64,000 nt of DNA from Gracilaria caudata (GCA_030374735.1 JASCIV010000016.1:1-64000); one strand, 5' to 3'; counted from the stretch's first letter, positions 51,159-62,350 are shown. Numbers and translations: made by a program. Notes: generated by a model not told the origin, from the sequence alone.

Positions 51159-52542
51159 TCAGATCGCAGAGCCAGGACTCGAAATACATCCTGTGAAGTC
51201 TTCATTATTCGTATCACTCAGATAACAAGATTTGCAGGGAAAATTTCCTGCGGTCGGTTTGAACATTCCGTCAGGGCATGCTGAACAAATTCTATCCATA
51301 TTTAACTCCATTCCTGGCGGACAAACACCACACTCTCCCCTTTCATGAATGAATATTTTGTCTTCCGGGCAATCAATATGCGTGCATGTGTATGATCCTT
51401 CGGAGCTATAGCTATCTTCAGCACAAGTTCTGCAGTAGCCGGCGTTAATAACTCGCGAGTATTGATTGATTCCACAAGGAACGCAAGTCAACTCCTTCCT
51501 GTCATATCTTGTTCCGGGCGGACATGTAGCACAAGTCCTGTTCTTCATCAACACTTGGCCCCATGCACATTCTATGCACTCGGTCGCTCCCTGTATTGAA
51601 AAACTCCTACCTCCGCACCGCAAGCAATTCTCCAATATGTTTTCAGTGTTCGTATACCACCCTGCCGGACATTCAGCACAAAAAGGTAGATTCGGGAGAG
51701 TCGGGGTCGGCATGAAAGTATCCACTTCCCCAACGGCATAGTAACTCCCCGATGGACACTTGCCACAACTGCCATCCTCCATTAGCGCCGTATCAGCTTC
51801 ACATATAACACATGCAGTTCTATTTGGGCTCGAGAACGAATATAGAGGGCAAGGAATGCAAGGGTCCTGTCCTTCCTGAGCCTTGAAGTACATATCGTCG
51901 CACTTTTCACACCATTTACTTTGTTCTTTGTATTGACTCCCGGCTGGACATTTTCCGCACACTGGCTCTTCAAGAACCTCGGGGGCATCATAGTAGAGGC
52001 GGAGAAAGGATGCATTTGGGCTAAATTCGCCACGATATTCTTCCGGGATAGGTCTTACGGGCACCTCATCGAAAGAACAAACGCTGCAAAAAAACTGCTC
52101 CCTTGGTTGAAAAGCTATACTCTGGACAGTTTATACAGCTTGTCTGTCCAGGGTTGGGTTGAAAAGTATCACGTCGACAAGGGGTACAAACTTCGCTGTC
52201 GGAGAAAGATGAGGTGTACGAAAGAGAATAAGTACCAGGCGGACAGAAAACACATTGATTCTGGGAGGCATTCCAAGCAGTGCCAACTTGACATAGACAT
52301 TCGGATAAATACGAGTTCGGGACGGAGTTGACAGGACAATCAACGCATGATACAGCACCTTCGTCTGGTTGAATTTTTCCAGGGGGACAGGGTATACACA
52401 CTGTTTGCTCGCTCGCAGGCTGAAAAGATCCTTTCGGACATAATGTACAGATCCCGTTATGGAAGAAAAAACCAGGATCGCAACAAGCAACGCAAGTCAG
52501 ACATAACGAGAGGATTAGGGCAGCAGTAGATGCGTTTTCCAT
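51159..52542 (-). pseudogene. Secreted cysteine-rich repeat protein, paralogue B, single-base frameshift
   Basis: It has the same layout as paralogues A and C: ATG at 52542, signal peptide (LILSLCLTCVAC), then tandem CPPG-type cysteine modules. The first frame runs to about 52066 and ends after STKGAVFLQRLFFR. The second continues from DEVPVRPIPEEY to 51159 and has no ATG of its own. Comparison with paralogue A places one extra base in a run of seven A (52088-52094, plus strand). Removing one base would restore an alignment of equal length, with the cysteines SVC in register. It is therefore a recent pseudogene, a recoding site, a polymorphism or a sequencing error. The rest of the frame is clean, which favours a very recent or artefactual lesion. 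Corrected length would be about 460 residues. Confidence 0.8.
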
Positions 52543-53206
52543 GATACTTTGAAGAACATAGCGGACTTAGAAGGAAAACGATACAATGTGAAGAACATCT
52601 GAGAATAAGATATGATGGGCTAATGTAATGAAAGGATTGAGTTGGGATGCAATGTGGCAAAAAGGCACGCGTGACAGCTTCACTTTCCACTGGATTATTC
52701 TCTTTGTCTGTATTTGAAAATTCAATGCTGGACTTGACCTTTGTGTTCTGTGTTAGCAAAGCGTTCGTGAGCATTGAATCATACGTTGGCAATGCTGCAT
52801 TGTATTTTTGGGTATGCGAACAACGGAGCTGAGATTGTGACAAGATATACTGTACCATCAACATTGAAGACAGGAGAGGTTTGAGAGAAGGAGAGGACGA
52901 AAATGGCTTGGCCTCTGGAGATGTTTTCTAGTTGCCAACCATCAGAATACAGTAGAGCCATGGAGCGTACGCGCTACGCTTCACCCCTCTTTGGGTAAAA
53001 AAGGCGCTCGAACCTAATGGAGCTGTAAAATGTTCGCCTTGTTCAACCAGCTCTGACAGCTTATTAGATGGTGAGCGAGGCGGGAGATGAAGAGCTACAG
53101 TATGGAACAATCTCCGACAGCATTATGCTGACAGAGAAACGTTACGATTTAAAAAAAGGTTTCTGATCCAGTTAGATACGTTCAACAATGAACTCACGAG
53201 CTGCAT
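52543..53206. other. Spacer with no recognised gene
   Basis: Promoter side of paralogue B and the left flank of the retroelement remnant. A short stem AAGGCG...CGCCTT with a T6 tail lies near 52999-53041; it is not a tRNA. Confidence 0.5.
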
Positions 53207-53857
53207 ATGCGGCTCCAAACTATTGGCCTAGGATTGGTTATGCGGAAATGTAAACAATGCGGGGTGACTTCCATGCCCAACCGTCAGCTTTCACGGACAT
53301 ACGAAAGGGAGGGAAATGTTGTCCACGTAGTCAAAAATGACACGTCTAAAATTACAGTACAAGGGTTGCCCTCCGGTGGGGGAAGGCGGAAGGCAGACAA
53401 AGTTTTTCCAGGGCATCATGCGCGCTCCGAGGTTATTCTTGACGACATTCGCTTCAATGAAAAGCCATGCGGGATTGACGTAACGGTTGTTAGCCCGTGT
53501 AGCGGATCATACGCTACAGCGGCCGCATCGCGTGCGGGTGGGCCAGCATCTAAAGCCCAAGCGGCAAAGCAAACCAAGTACGCACTGATTTGCGAAAAAA
53601 ACTCAGTCGACTTCGTCCCAATGGGTTTCGACGTACATGGTGCGATGGGCACTTCTTCAAAGCACTTCTGCAGACGCCTGGCCGAATACACGAGTGGTAT
53701 TCGCGGCACAAGGTCCACGACAGAGTACCACTCTTTAGCACTCAAACTGCAACGTATCGTCCTGCAGCTGACAGCGCTAGCTGTTAATCGCCGCCGCTTG
53801 GCAGCCGCCGTAGCGGCCAACGCGACGATTAGCGTCGTCCCGTTCAAAATGCGTTAA
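53207..53857 (+). mobile_element. Probable non-LTR retroelement remnant (3' coding end)
   Basis: A 216-residue open frame. It resembles the C-terminal part of LINE-like polyproteins, after the reverse transcriptase: a cysteine pair near the N terminus (CKQCG), then RSEVILDDIRFN, then DVTVVSPCSGSYATAAASRA, an Ala/Lys-rich stretch (SKAQAAKQTKYA), and FVPMGFDVHGAMG with a helical end. In such elements the DVTVV-P segment belongs to a restriction-like endonuclease region. No reverse transcriptase remains upstream, so this would be a 5'-truncated insertion typical of target-primed reverse transcription. I see no clear poly(A) tail or target-site duplication. The identification rests on pattern memory. 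Confidence 0.5.
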
Positions 53858-54016
53858 GTAAAGGCTCATTCATTCAGAACAAGATTTCCACGTCGTTAGG
53901 TCAAATCCACTCCGATTCGCGCCGGGTTTATGGAAACCCTAACATTATGTATCACCTCAAGCAAGCTTACTCGGTGAGGCTCGCCCCGTTTGCAATGTGC
54001 TGGCCAAGCCACCGTC

Positions 54017-54696
54017 ATGAAACTTATTATCCTCGTCGCAGTAGTCTTTCTTATCGCAAACACATCAAACGCCACTTTCTGCAAGGCGAACGGTGTGGCA
54101 GACAACGTCAACAAGTGCGTATTCGTCGCATAATCTATTGCGTTCATTCAGTACTAACTCGAATGTTTTGTTTTGTTTCATGAGTCGACAGATATTCTAG
54201 CTTCGACACATTTGGCAGTGTTGTCGTAAAATGTCCAATAGAAATCACCTGGAAGACAGTGGGCAACGCGAAGACCTGGTTTCAAGCCGTGATTGGAAGG
54301 CAGCTCATCAATATCACGCTCGTAGAAGGCAACGGTCGTCAATTGCAGAGCAAGATCAACTACTTTGTCATCCCCGTAATATCAAATGCACCAGCTGGCC
54401 GGACGCAACAACGGGTACTTTCGCTGTCTGACTTTGATTATGAATTGGTCACCGCGTTTGACTCCTCGACGTTACCTCTTCTACCTTGGACGACTTTTGT
54501 GAGACTTGAGCGCGTGACGTTCTTGGAAAATCGAGTCAACTACACGCTTATCACTTTTGCGCAGCAAGGAAACATTAATGTACCTGAAGAAAAACGCCCC
54601 TTGATTCGCAATCAGGTGCAATCACTGTTTTATAGTGTGTTCGCGCCGTCTTTGAAAGAGGCATTTGACGACTGTGAGCATTCAAAGACGCTTTAA
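54017..54696 (+). CDS. Secreted protein of unknown function, two exons
   Basis: Predicted to be 200 residues. Exon 1 (54017-54114) encodes a clear signal peptide (MKLIILVAVVFLIANTSNA). Exon 2 (54192-54696) encodes the rest. The 77-bp intron has a GT donor (GTGCGT), a perfect TACTAAC branch site and an ACAG acceptor; joining gives the frame VNKYSSFDTFGSVVVKC and onward. The mature protein has few cysteines and N-glycosylation sites (NITL, NYTL), and ends without a membrane helix. No family recognised. It sits inside the cysteine-rich gene array, between paralogues A and B, on the opposite strand. Confidence 0.75.
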
Positions 54697-55329
54697 GAAC
54701 GATACAACTAGCAACGGTCTCATGCGCTAGGGTTAGGGTTGTGCCAAGGTTCACCCCAGCAGCGTGTTTTGCATACTCTGGTTTTGCTGCTTTAAGGCAT
54801 ATGTGGTCGTAAGCAGTCAAACCAACCAAGAGACAGATGATGAATATGAGCTTCAATACGAAGCATCGCCTTCAATCTGCGAAACATCCTTCCAAATCAT
54901 GAGCTTTGTCTCGACCTGCACCTCGGCCCTACCAACTTGAATTACAGTCCTTATCTGTTTACACTTGTACGTGTAGTAAGAAAAGAAGTTCTTGGGAGCT
55001 TCCTTACATGTACGTGTACACCGTAACGCTACATAGGCCTTTGAACCCGATATCCTTCCGAGCAGCAACTTCACCGTGAAAAGTACATTTCGTAATACAT
55101 TATGCAAACAATGTGTCCAGCGGGCGGGAAATTAAAGGGATGCGAACAAGCATGTGATTCTGCTCGTCCAGAACTTGCAACAGGATACATGCAAAAGGCT
55201 GATACATCAACAGGGAACCCTTTTTAATTTCAGGGCAACGTAGAGCAGTAAGAATACCTCTATCCTCCCTTATCGAAGAGCAACCTATCCTCTGCGGCCC
55301 CTTTCAGACTTATGTTTTAGCAGATCAAG
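54697..55329. other. Intergenic region without a recognised gene
   Basis: Lies between two convergent genes. It contains GGGTTAGGGTT-like sequence near 54728 (two units only, not a telomere). Nothing else stands out. Confidence 0.5.
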
Positions 55330-56703
55330 CTAATATCCATACTCGTAATTCTGGGGATCATAATCTGGGTCATCCACGCATTCAGTAAAGTCTTCATTGC
55401 TCGTTTGCCCCAAAGAGCAATAATCGCAGAAGTTATTTCCTGCATACGGTTTCACAGATCCCACTGAGCAGTTTTGACATACATTGTAAACAATTCCATA
55501 TGGTGACGTTCCCGGTGGACAAACCCCACAACTACCTGTCTGATGAACGAAAATGGTGCCTTCCTCACATTTTAAAGGTGTACATGTAGTCGACCCCGGA
55601 TAGCTGTACGAGTCTTCTGCACAAGAACGGCAATATCTTTCGTTCGCATTGCGAGTATATTGATTCCACAAGCACGGCATACATTCCATTAGGCTCACGT
55701 CGTAACTAGTTCCTGGCTGGCATGTAGAGCAGGAGCCATTACTCATCAACACTTGGTTCTGAGGACATTTAACACATTCAGTCGCCCCCACTCCAGAGAA
55801 ACTATGCCCAGCGCAAGTAAAACATTCTTGCATAACGTTGTCATAATTGGTGAACGTTCCAGGCTGACAGGCGAAGCAATACGAGATGTTCGGCAATGGA
55901 GAGGGCACTGGATAGATATAGAGCGGTTCTCTTCCATAGAAGCTTCCAGCGGGGCATTTGCCACAACTTCCGTCTTCCATGAGGGCAGTTCCAGGCTCAC
56001 ATGGTGTGCAAGCTGTCCTGTCCTCCGTAGATGACGTGTGTGGGGGACAAGGCAAGCATGGTTCCTGGCCTTCTTCTGCTTTGAAATACATGTCCCTACA
56101 CAGGCTGCATTGATTCGAATATTCTCCATACTCCATCCCTGCGGGACATGTCCCGCACATGACGGACTCAGCTTCTTCGCTATTGTAGAAGTAATAATCT
56201 GAAGATTGAATAGGAACTTCTCCGTGAGGACAAACAGTGCAGTTGGAAGCTCTGCTTAGCGAATAGCTTCTGTCAGGACATGAGATGCACTCAGACTGTC
56301 CCCTATTTGGTTGGAAAGTACCTCCTCGACATGGTTCACAAACCGGTGTTTGCGGTCCGTAAAGGTAAAGGTAATCTGTCTCACGAAAGCGGGTTCCAGG
56401 GGGACACAGTATGCATTGATCCGTAGTAGAATTTCGAACACTTCCAGGTTTACAATCACAGGCACTAGAGTTTTCATTTGGCATCGAATTTGGGCCGCAC
56501 TCTGCACATGAAGTAGATCCTGATTGCGACTGAAATTCGGCGGATGGACAAGGTTTGCACCCATTTTGCCCACTCTCCGGTTGATAGGTGCCGGGCGGGC
56601 AAGCGATGCAACTCTCCTCGTGCGAGTAGTAACCAGGATCGCAAGAGAAGACAACGGTATGTACCAAGGAAAGAACAGTGAAACACGTCAGCATGGACTT
56701 CAT
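55330..56703 (-). CDS. Secreted cysteine-rich repeat protein, paralogue A (intact)
   Basis: This 457-residue protein has a signal peptide (MLTCFTVLSLVHTVVFS) and then about ten modules with the CPPGTYQPESGQ...C..C pattern of ephrin-receptor-like (GCC2/GCC3) repeats. It has no membrane helix, so it is secreted. The C terminus is acidic and Tyr-rich (DPDYDPQNYEYGY). It is the only one of the three paralogues with a single uninterrupted frame. The start at 56703 is the first ATG after a TATA box at 56801-56808; ATGs further upstream overlap that box. The role may be extracellular matrix, adhesion or ligand binding; such modules mediate binding in other eukaryotes, but no partner can be named. 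Confidence 0.85.
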   Translation of the reverse strand: MKSMLTCFTVLSLVHTVVFSCDPGYYSHEESCIACPPGTYQPESGQNGCKPCPSAEFQSQSGSTSCAECGPNSMPNENSSACDCKPGSVRNSTTDQCILCPPGTRFRETDYLYLYGPQTPVCEPCRGGTFQPNRGQSECISCPDRSYSLSRASNCTVCPHGEVPIQSSDYYFYNSEEAESVMCGTCPAGMEYGEYSNQCSLCRDMYFKAEEGQEPCLPCPPHTSSTEDRTACTPCEPGTALMEDGSCGKCPAGSFYGREPLYIYPVPSPLPNISYCFACQPGTFTNYDNVMQECFTCAGHSFSGVGATECVKCPQNQVLMSNGSCSTCQPGTSYDVSLMECMPCLWNQYTRNANERYCRSCAEDSYSYPGSTTCTPLKCEEGTIFVHQTGSCGVCPPGTSPYGIVYNVCQNCSVGSVKPYAGNNFCDYCSLGQTSNEDFTECVDDPDYDPQNYEYGY

Positions 56704-58503
56704 CTTGCGAGCAGCATATACGGAACCGATTCTTAAGGAGGGGAACTTCCACCAGAGAAGAAGTTGGGAGCGGGTCGCATTGAGCTGAGTGGCCATGCCG
56801 TATTTATACTGTGGTAGAAGAGTGCGTATTGCTTCCACTCGACTGAAAGCATGGAGAAAGTTACATCTGACTGACTACTATTGATAAATCGTGATTGGCA
56901 CGCAGGTTTGGAGGAGACATTGTTACATAGCCCCACGGACGGGTTAAAACTAAACCCTTATTTGAGTTCGAAGATGAAGTATGGGAGTTGTTCCGCAAAC
57001 AATGATTAGGGTTAGTTTTTTTGCGAGTGCAAGAACAACGAATACACTTTGAGTCGAAAATTTTTTGAAGTCTAAGTTCACGGAAGATGCAAGGGTGTTC
57101 CAATCTAATGCTTTGGAGAGAGAAGACTGGGTACGAAACAGTTGAGAACAATTTCATTGGGATGACCAACTGCAGATGCTGTGGCTGCCGTTAATTGTTC
57201 GTATTGATAATACAGTTCGAACTTCGCGGGGGGTGCATGGGCAACACTGCATGTGATTGTGTCACTAGGGTGCTTTTGAAGGTTGCGGCGTGTCTTAATG
57301 ACAGATGAGTTGAGAAGAATGTAATACAGTGTATATATGTATGAATGTATGTGGCCCCCAAGAATGGTTTGAGGTATCATTGTTGATTTCATACTATTGG
57401 GGCAGATGGGAAATGATTCTGAAAATAAATAGAAATCTTGCAGCTCAAGTTCGATTGGCGCCTACGGTTGGTAAACCAGCAATACATTTTCCATTTGGCT
57501 GAGGAGCAGGGTTTTATCGATAAGGCAATGTCAAACTGAGGAATAACTGGGCGCACTCACTGAGGTTTGGAAGACAGAAGTACAACGGACGAGCTCAATT
57601 ATTGAGGGAAGCGATTTTATGAACTTTAGCAGACAGTGGGCACGCGCCGAGACTCGAACCCGAGAATGCGGTCCTGGAGAATAATAGTACCGCAAGGTAA
57701 TTTGCAGGTAACTATGGGCGTTTGCTGTGCTTGGCAAAAGGTATAACCAGAGATGTTTTGTGCATCGCCGGTGCCAGTAATCTGCAGCTTTTGCTACCTC
57801 AATAGGGCATTCAGATGGTTTAAGGTCAGATGGTCAAGTCTATTACTATGGTGCCGAATCAAAGCTCCTGGTCGAATTATCTGTTTCTTCTTCTTCTTTA
57901 TGGACAGTAGCTTTCTATTCCTAAACTACTAAAAAGCTTTCTGTTAGACAAGTCTGAAATCAGATGATTGAATATGCAAAGGGAATCTTGAACGTTTAAA
58001 ACTCCAATATAAGCTTCGCAGTTTTTGCTGTAGATCGGGAGATAACACAGCCGAATCTGCTAGGGAGACAAAAGCGTTGGTGCATCAAATCAGCCTAGGT
58101 ATAAATGGTAGCATAGAAACGTGATCCACTCACATTTGTTCAACAATGCGAGTTGACATCCATCGATTTATTTAAAAGATTCATATTATGAAGAACGACG
58201 CCCTCGAAAGACAGGGGGGGATGAAGCCGACAAGCTTAAAGGCACGAGCCCATTGTAACGGACAGGCATCGCACAGCATGGCAACTGTTTTGGCGGGTTG
58301 GCGTCCCAGCGGACCACCATGATGGTCCCACCACTTGTTTTCGTTCAACGATGCCTAAACGCATATGCATCTGATATCGCGTGTCTATTGGACGAATTAA
58401 TGGACCGTGGGCACGTTAAATTAAAAATTTCTGCTTCTGGATTACAGTTAATATTCTGTAATGTTGAGGTTAAGATCCTGTGAAGCTGATTTCGCAGGAA
58501 TGT
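56704..58503. other. Gene-poor region
   Basis: 1.8 kb. The first 150 bases are the promoter of paralogue A. After that I see no gene. A GGTTCGAG segment at about 57650 on the minus strand recalls a tRNA T-arm, but no complete tRNA can be built around it. Confidence 0.55.
56801..56808 (-). promoter_or_regulatory. TATA box of paralogue A
   Basis: TATAAATA on the minus strand, 98 bases before the start at 56703. The spacing is similar to that of the secreted-protein gene at 7866-8567. Confidence 0.55.
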
Positions 58504-60585
58504 TCATTCCCGTGGTGCTGGTCGCATCTTTTGCGCCAGGAGAAACTCATGGATCTCGCGAAATAGTTCATCATTCTCGACAGCATCAACGTCTCCAATA
58601 CGCCGTCCGTCTTGTCCGTCTATCATCCTCCCCGCACTACTTCTCACTCCAGTCACGCCTCCACGGAACGGCAACGTCGAGAAGTGCGCCTTTTTAGCCA
58701 CTGCTTCCACGTCTTCGCTCTGGTCAAACATGTAATGCAAGTTCTCACACATCAGGTGCAAAGCCTTGCTCTCATTGCTTTGCGCCTTCATCCATTCTTC
58801 ATCTCCCTCCACAAACCGTCTCTCTCGTTGCCACAGTTTCTCAGGGATACTACCAGTACTCATGTAAGAACCAGTTTCCTTGCTATAGTAATGTTCATTC
58901 TTCATTTTCTTTATTGCTGAATTAAGACCGTCCAGCGCATCTTCCCGTACGCCCAAAGTTGGGGAAAGCAACATCTCCGCCAGAATTTTGAATGCCAACT
59001 TATCCACATCATCGCCCTTCTCAAACACAGCCCGTCGCAATTCTCGCCACTCTGATATGGACATCTTCTCATCCAAAAAATCCTGAGGAATGCGTCTCCC
59101 TTGCTTTCCCACTTTCGACTCATCATATTCGCTTGCAAAAGGGTCCCATGGAATCGGCTTCAAGGTTTCCACTCTGTCCGTCGGCCGAACCTCAAGCATG
59201 CTCTTACCACCGATTGACGAGGCGCCACCTTCTTTGCGTGACCGTTGCGCTGTTGATAGTCCTCGTAATCTTGGCGGTGTCACTTCACTTCGTCCTCCTT
59301 GTGGTATTGGTTCGCCACTACGCAAACGCCACCCGCTCTCCTCGACACCACGAGTTGCGGCACGTTGTGACGTTTGCATCGATGCTGCATTTGATGATCC
59401 TGCTGGCGGAGCTGAAGACTTGTCGATATCCATCCCAGACCTACCTGTGTCGACTTGATGCCGCGCATGTTGAGAAGGTCTGAAAGAAGACGCCCCGTAC
59501 TTATGGATATTCGGGATTGCGTGGTCGCTGCTTCCAGCACGTGGATGACTCGAATAATGTGCATTCCATCCACGTTTATCGGTGTCCGTAGCACAAGCGT
59601 TGTTAGACGTATTTGTGTTGGAGGCTCGTTTGCCGCCTCCAGCATGTGGATAGTTCGAAGCACGTTCGTTTCCTTTCCGCGTACTACGTGTTGTATTGGC
59701 TGGTCCAAATTGACCTTGACTCGACATTCGAGAGTTTCCACTGTTTCGTGCTGGGTCGTCTTCATTTTTTCGATCAACACCTCCCTTGTCGACGGCTGTG
59801 CGTTCGGTGTGTTTGTACGGACGGTCGAGCTTCTCGTTTGATGACGTTAGCCGTTTCCCTTTCAGATTTGATTGATGCTTCTTACCTTTGATATGTGCGG
59901 GCATGTTACTTGCGCTAGTGACGTAAATATCACACAAACTACACCATTTTCTTTTACTCATGCGACCTTTTTCCTCTGCGATGCGTTGTCCCGAAGCTTT
60001 TCTTTGAGAGTTTGCATCTGACCTTTCCTCGAAGTTGTTCGCGTTCGCATCTTTTGGCCTTTGCGGCGCTCGTCGCGGGACGGGTAACTTATCTTCTTTC
60101 CGCTGCATACCAATGTTCTCACGTCTTGGAGTAGGAGCGTTGCCGTTGTAACGCACGCTAGGAGTTTGGTTCTGCGGATTGTGGTCGCCGGCAGGGTTCG
60201 GATCCGGAGTAATACGGCTGGACCTTCCCTGTGCTATTGGCCGTGAAGAGCATATATCCCTTACTGGTTGGTGTGGTTTAGAAGGTTCATCAATGTTATC
60301 GTATTCCTCCCAATTGATGTCTGGCATTTCACAATCCTGTGGCACGGGCAGGAGGCCAATCTGGTCCATGTCCGGGTCGTCCTGCTGAAGGTTCAGAGCA
60401 TTGGACTGGATATGTCTCTGCGAAGGCGGGGGTAATTTACTCTCGAGCGGGGCAGCTCCAGGATACGGCTTTTGGGCCGACCGGAGTCGAACACTTCCAG
60501 TTGCGGATTTCAACTGGGAAGAGAGGGTTGTTCGCAACGGGGAAACTTTCATGTGCATTGCATGTTGATCCCGCTTGCCCAGCAT
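58504..60585 (-). CDS. Zinc-finger protein, matrin/U1-type C2H2
   Basis: This 693-residue protein has a single finger WCSLCDIYVTSASNMPAHIKGKKH (Cys215, Cys218, His231, His237). Its spacing and GKKH ending are typical of the U1-like/matrin class, which binds double-stranded RNA or splicing factors. The surrounding 1-520 region is disordered and rich in Arg, Ser, Asn and Pro, with acidic patches (NWEEYDNIDE). The C-terminal about 150 residues look helical and conserved (SISEWRELRRAVFEKGDD, DALDGLNSAIKKM) and may form a protein-binding domain I do not recognise. It is probably nuclear. The start is ATG; single exon. Confidence 0.78.
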   Translation of the reverse strand: MLGKRDQHAMHMKVSPLRTTLSSQLKSATGSVRLRSAQKPYPGAAPLESKLPPPSQRHIQSNALNLQQDDPDMDQIGLLPVPQDCEMPDINWEEYDNIDEPSKPHQPVRDICSSRPIAQGRSSRITPDPNPAGDHNPQNQTPSVRYNGNAPTPRRENIGMQRKEDKLPVPRRAPQRPKDANANNFEERSDANSQRKASGQRIAEEKGRMSKRKWCSLCDIYVTSASNMPAHIKGKKHQSNLKGKRLTSSNEKLDRPYKHTERTAVDKGGVDRKNEDDPARNSGNSRMSSQGQFGPANTTRSTRKGNERASNYPHAGGGKRASNTNTSNNACATDTDKRGWNAHYSSHPRAGSSDHAIPNIHKYGASSFRPSQHARHQVDTGRSGMDIDKSSAPPAGSSNAASMQTSQRAATRGVEESGWRLRSGEPIPQGGRSEVTPPRLRGLSTAQRSRKEGGASSIGGKSMLEVRPTDRVETLKPIPWDPFASEYDESKVGKQGRRIPQDFLDEKMSISEWRELRRAVFEKGDDVDKLAFKILAEMLLSPTLGVREDALDGLNSAIKKMKNEHYYSKETGSYMSTGSIPEKLWQRERRFVEGDEEWMKAQSNESKALHLMCENLHYMFDQSEDVEAVAKKAHFSTLPFRGGVTGVRSSAGRMIDGQDGRRIGDVDAVENDELFREIHEFLLAQKMRPAPRE

Positions 60586-62186
60586 TTTTTTGCTCCGTTC
60601 ATATTAATACACGTGCACACGTACCCTCGTGACTCACGTGATCTACAGTCCCCTGGATTGTGCGCTTTCGATTGTCGACGGTGCTCGATCCAACTCGAAC
60701 ATTGAACATGCGAATGGCCCAGTTCGAATATCGACGATGCCATCATTTCCTCTCCGGCTTGGCCCTTGTACTGTTGCAGTTTTGTAGGGGAGCGCGACTT
60801 CGACGCGTGCGCCCCTGCAGTTTTATACATTCGACGCAGTCCTTCATAGTAACTTTGTGAGCGCCATTCGTACGCAAAGGCTCTCGCTTGGAGGGAAGTG
60901 AATGTAATCTGCTAAAATGTAGATAATGTAAATCAGCAGAATTGTCTCTTAGGTACGAGGCTTATGATGTTTACTTTGCCATATCGAGAAATCAACCCAG
61001 CGTCATAACGCAGAAATAATATCATGACAAGTCACAAATGATCTTGGAGGATTTTCCGTTTTAGGAGAACAAGGCACGTTTTGGCTTCCGTCGCTCTTTT
61101 CGATATGTGCGTGCCTCTACGCCTCCTTACAAAACCTCGACGCGCAGGCCATGATTCACAAAATTGAATGTTTCTTTTTGGGGCAGTTAAGACAAAGGCT
61201 TCGCACACAAGAAACATTGTTGTTGAAACTTGTTGAAAGTTGGAAAGATTTGAGAGATCCGAAACCAAGACTACAAAACCGAAGAATCAGAGGGAGATTC
61301 TGAATTAGAACTTATCGTTTTGCAGCCCTGGTAAACAGTCACCATCATGAACCATTTTCTTTTAAACTACACTTCGCTCCTATCCGACTCTTCGTGGACA
61401 GATTACCTGATCTGGCTTTGAGTTCTGTTTCTAAGCGAAATCTTAAAACTCTTTGTAGTAACTGGTTTTCTTCTATCACCAGGACTGCTGTGTGTGACAA
61501 TGTCAGCCTAAGCCCGGTTCTCCTGAATCTGATGTGTCAGAACAAGGACTACTTTTAACGAAAAAAAGTCCACTTCTGGTACACGAATAGGCCCCAAGAA
61601 GCAAAAAAAAAATCCTCCTATATTCTTGTCATCTGTGTTCTCTCTTCACGCTAAGGCACTTGCTTATTCCAGAGAGAAAGATCCTTCTGGGGCAATTAAG
61701 CTCGTGTTCTACATTAGGTATGGTGGGGCTTCTGAAATGAAGCTATTACGGCTAATATGCAAAATCCCGATAATAGTTTTCGTGTTGAAAGAACCCGCAA
61801 TCGAGGAAGATGGCTTTGCGAGGAGCGTCGAAGTTTGCGGGCGCGGGAGAGCCCAAACAGCTACATCTTGAATGTGCTTAGCAAAAGGTACAGGTATCTT
61901 TCTTCGAATGACGGAGAGTTGTTGTGCGTAGCAACTAACAGTCATCTGGTGTAGAGTTGAACCCGTGCCGCCCACCCAACAGGACCTGCTGTTAACTACT
62001 GAGCCAGTGGATACCACCAAGTTGTGTCCACCGGCTGGGACGGAAAGCCGCAATCGCAACTTCTTCGTAGCTGACAGGTCGAGACAACTTGCACAAATAC
62101 AATTTGCACCCTGTTTTCCTTCATTTGGAAACGCCTCTCAGATTTTTAGATCATCTACACGAAATTTTGTACAGTGTTAGCAGTAC

Positions 62187-62196
62187 TACGAAGGTA
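62187..62196 (-). promoter_or_regulatory. TACCTTCGTA motif, copy 6
   Basis: Exact copy on the minus strand, about 775 bases before the gene starting at 62970. Confidence 0.4.
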
Positions 62197-62350
62197 GCAG
62201 TCGTACCTGTCTTGTGCTACGGCATCGCTTGCTCTTTTTTTCCTGGTGCTGTGTGCACCATTGCTCTGTATCCGCGACCAGCCTCTTACTCGAGGCACTT
62301 CTCTTACAAAAGTTTTAAATCCGTTTTCGTTCATTGAGGCAGGAGACAAG

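Noticed and set aside
51159..52064. Second half of cysteine-rich paralogue B as a separate gene
   Set aside because: It has no ATG or signal peptide, and its sequence continues that of the upstream frame after one base shift.
52995..53045. GGTTCGAG followed by T6 on the minus strand, possible Pol III gene
   Set aside because: Only a 6-bp stem around about 33 bases; too short for a tRNA, and no A-box in place.
54728..54740. GGGTTAGGGTT, telomere-like
   Set aside because: Only about two units, and coding genes lie on both sides.
57640..57700. tRNA-like T-arm (GGTTCGAG) on the minus strand
   Set aside because: A T-stem can be drawn, but no matching acceptor 5' strand or D-arm lies at the right distance, and a permuted arrangement does not work either.
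61955..62040. A-box and B-box pair on the minus strand (TGGCTCAGTAG and GGTTCAACTC) suggesting a tRNA or SINE head
   Set aside because: Box spacing is right, but T-stem and anticodon-stem pairing fail and no second copy was found, so I do not call it.
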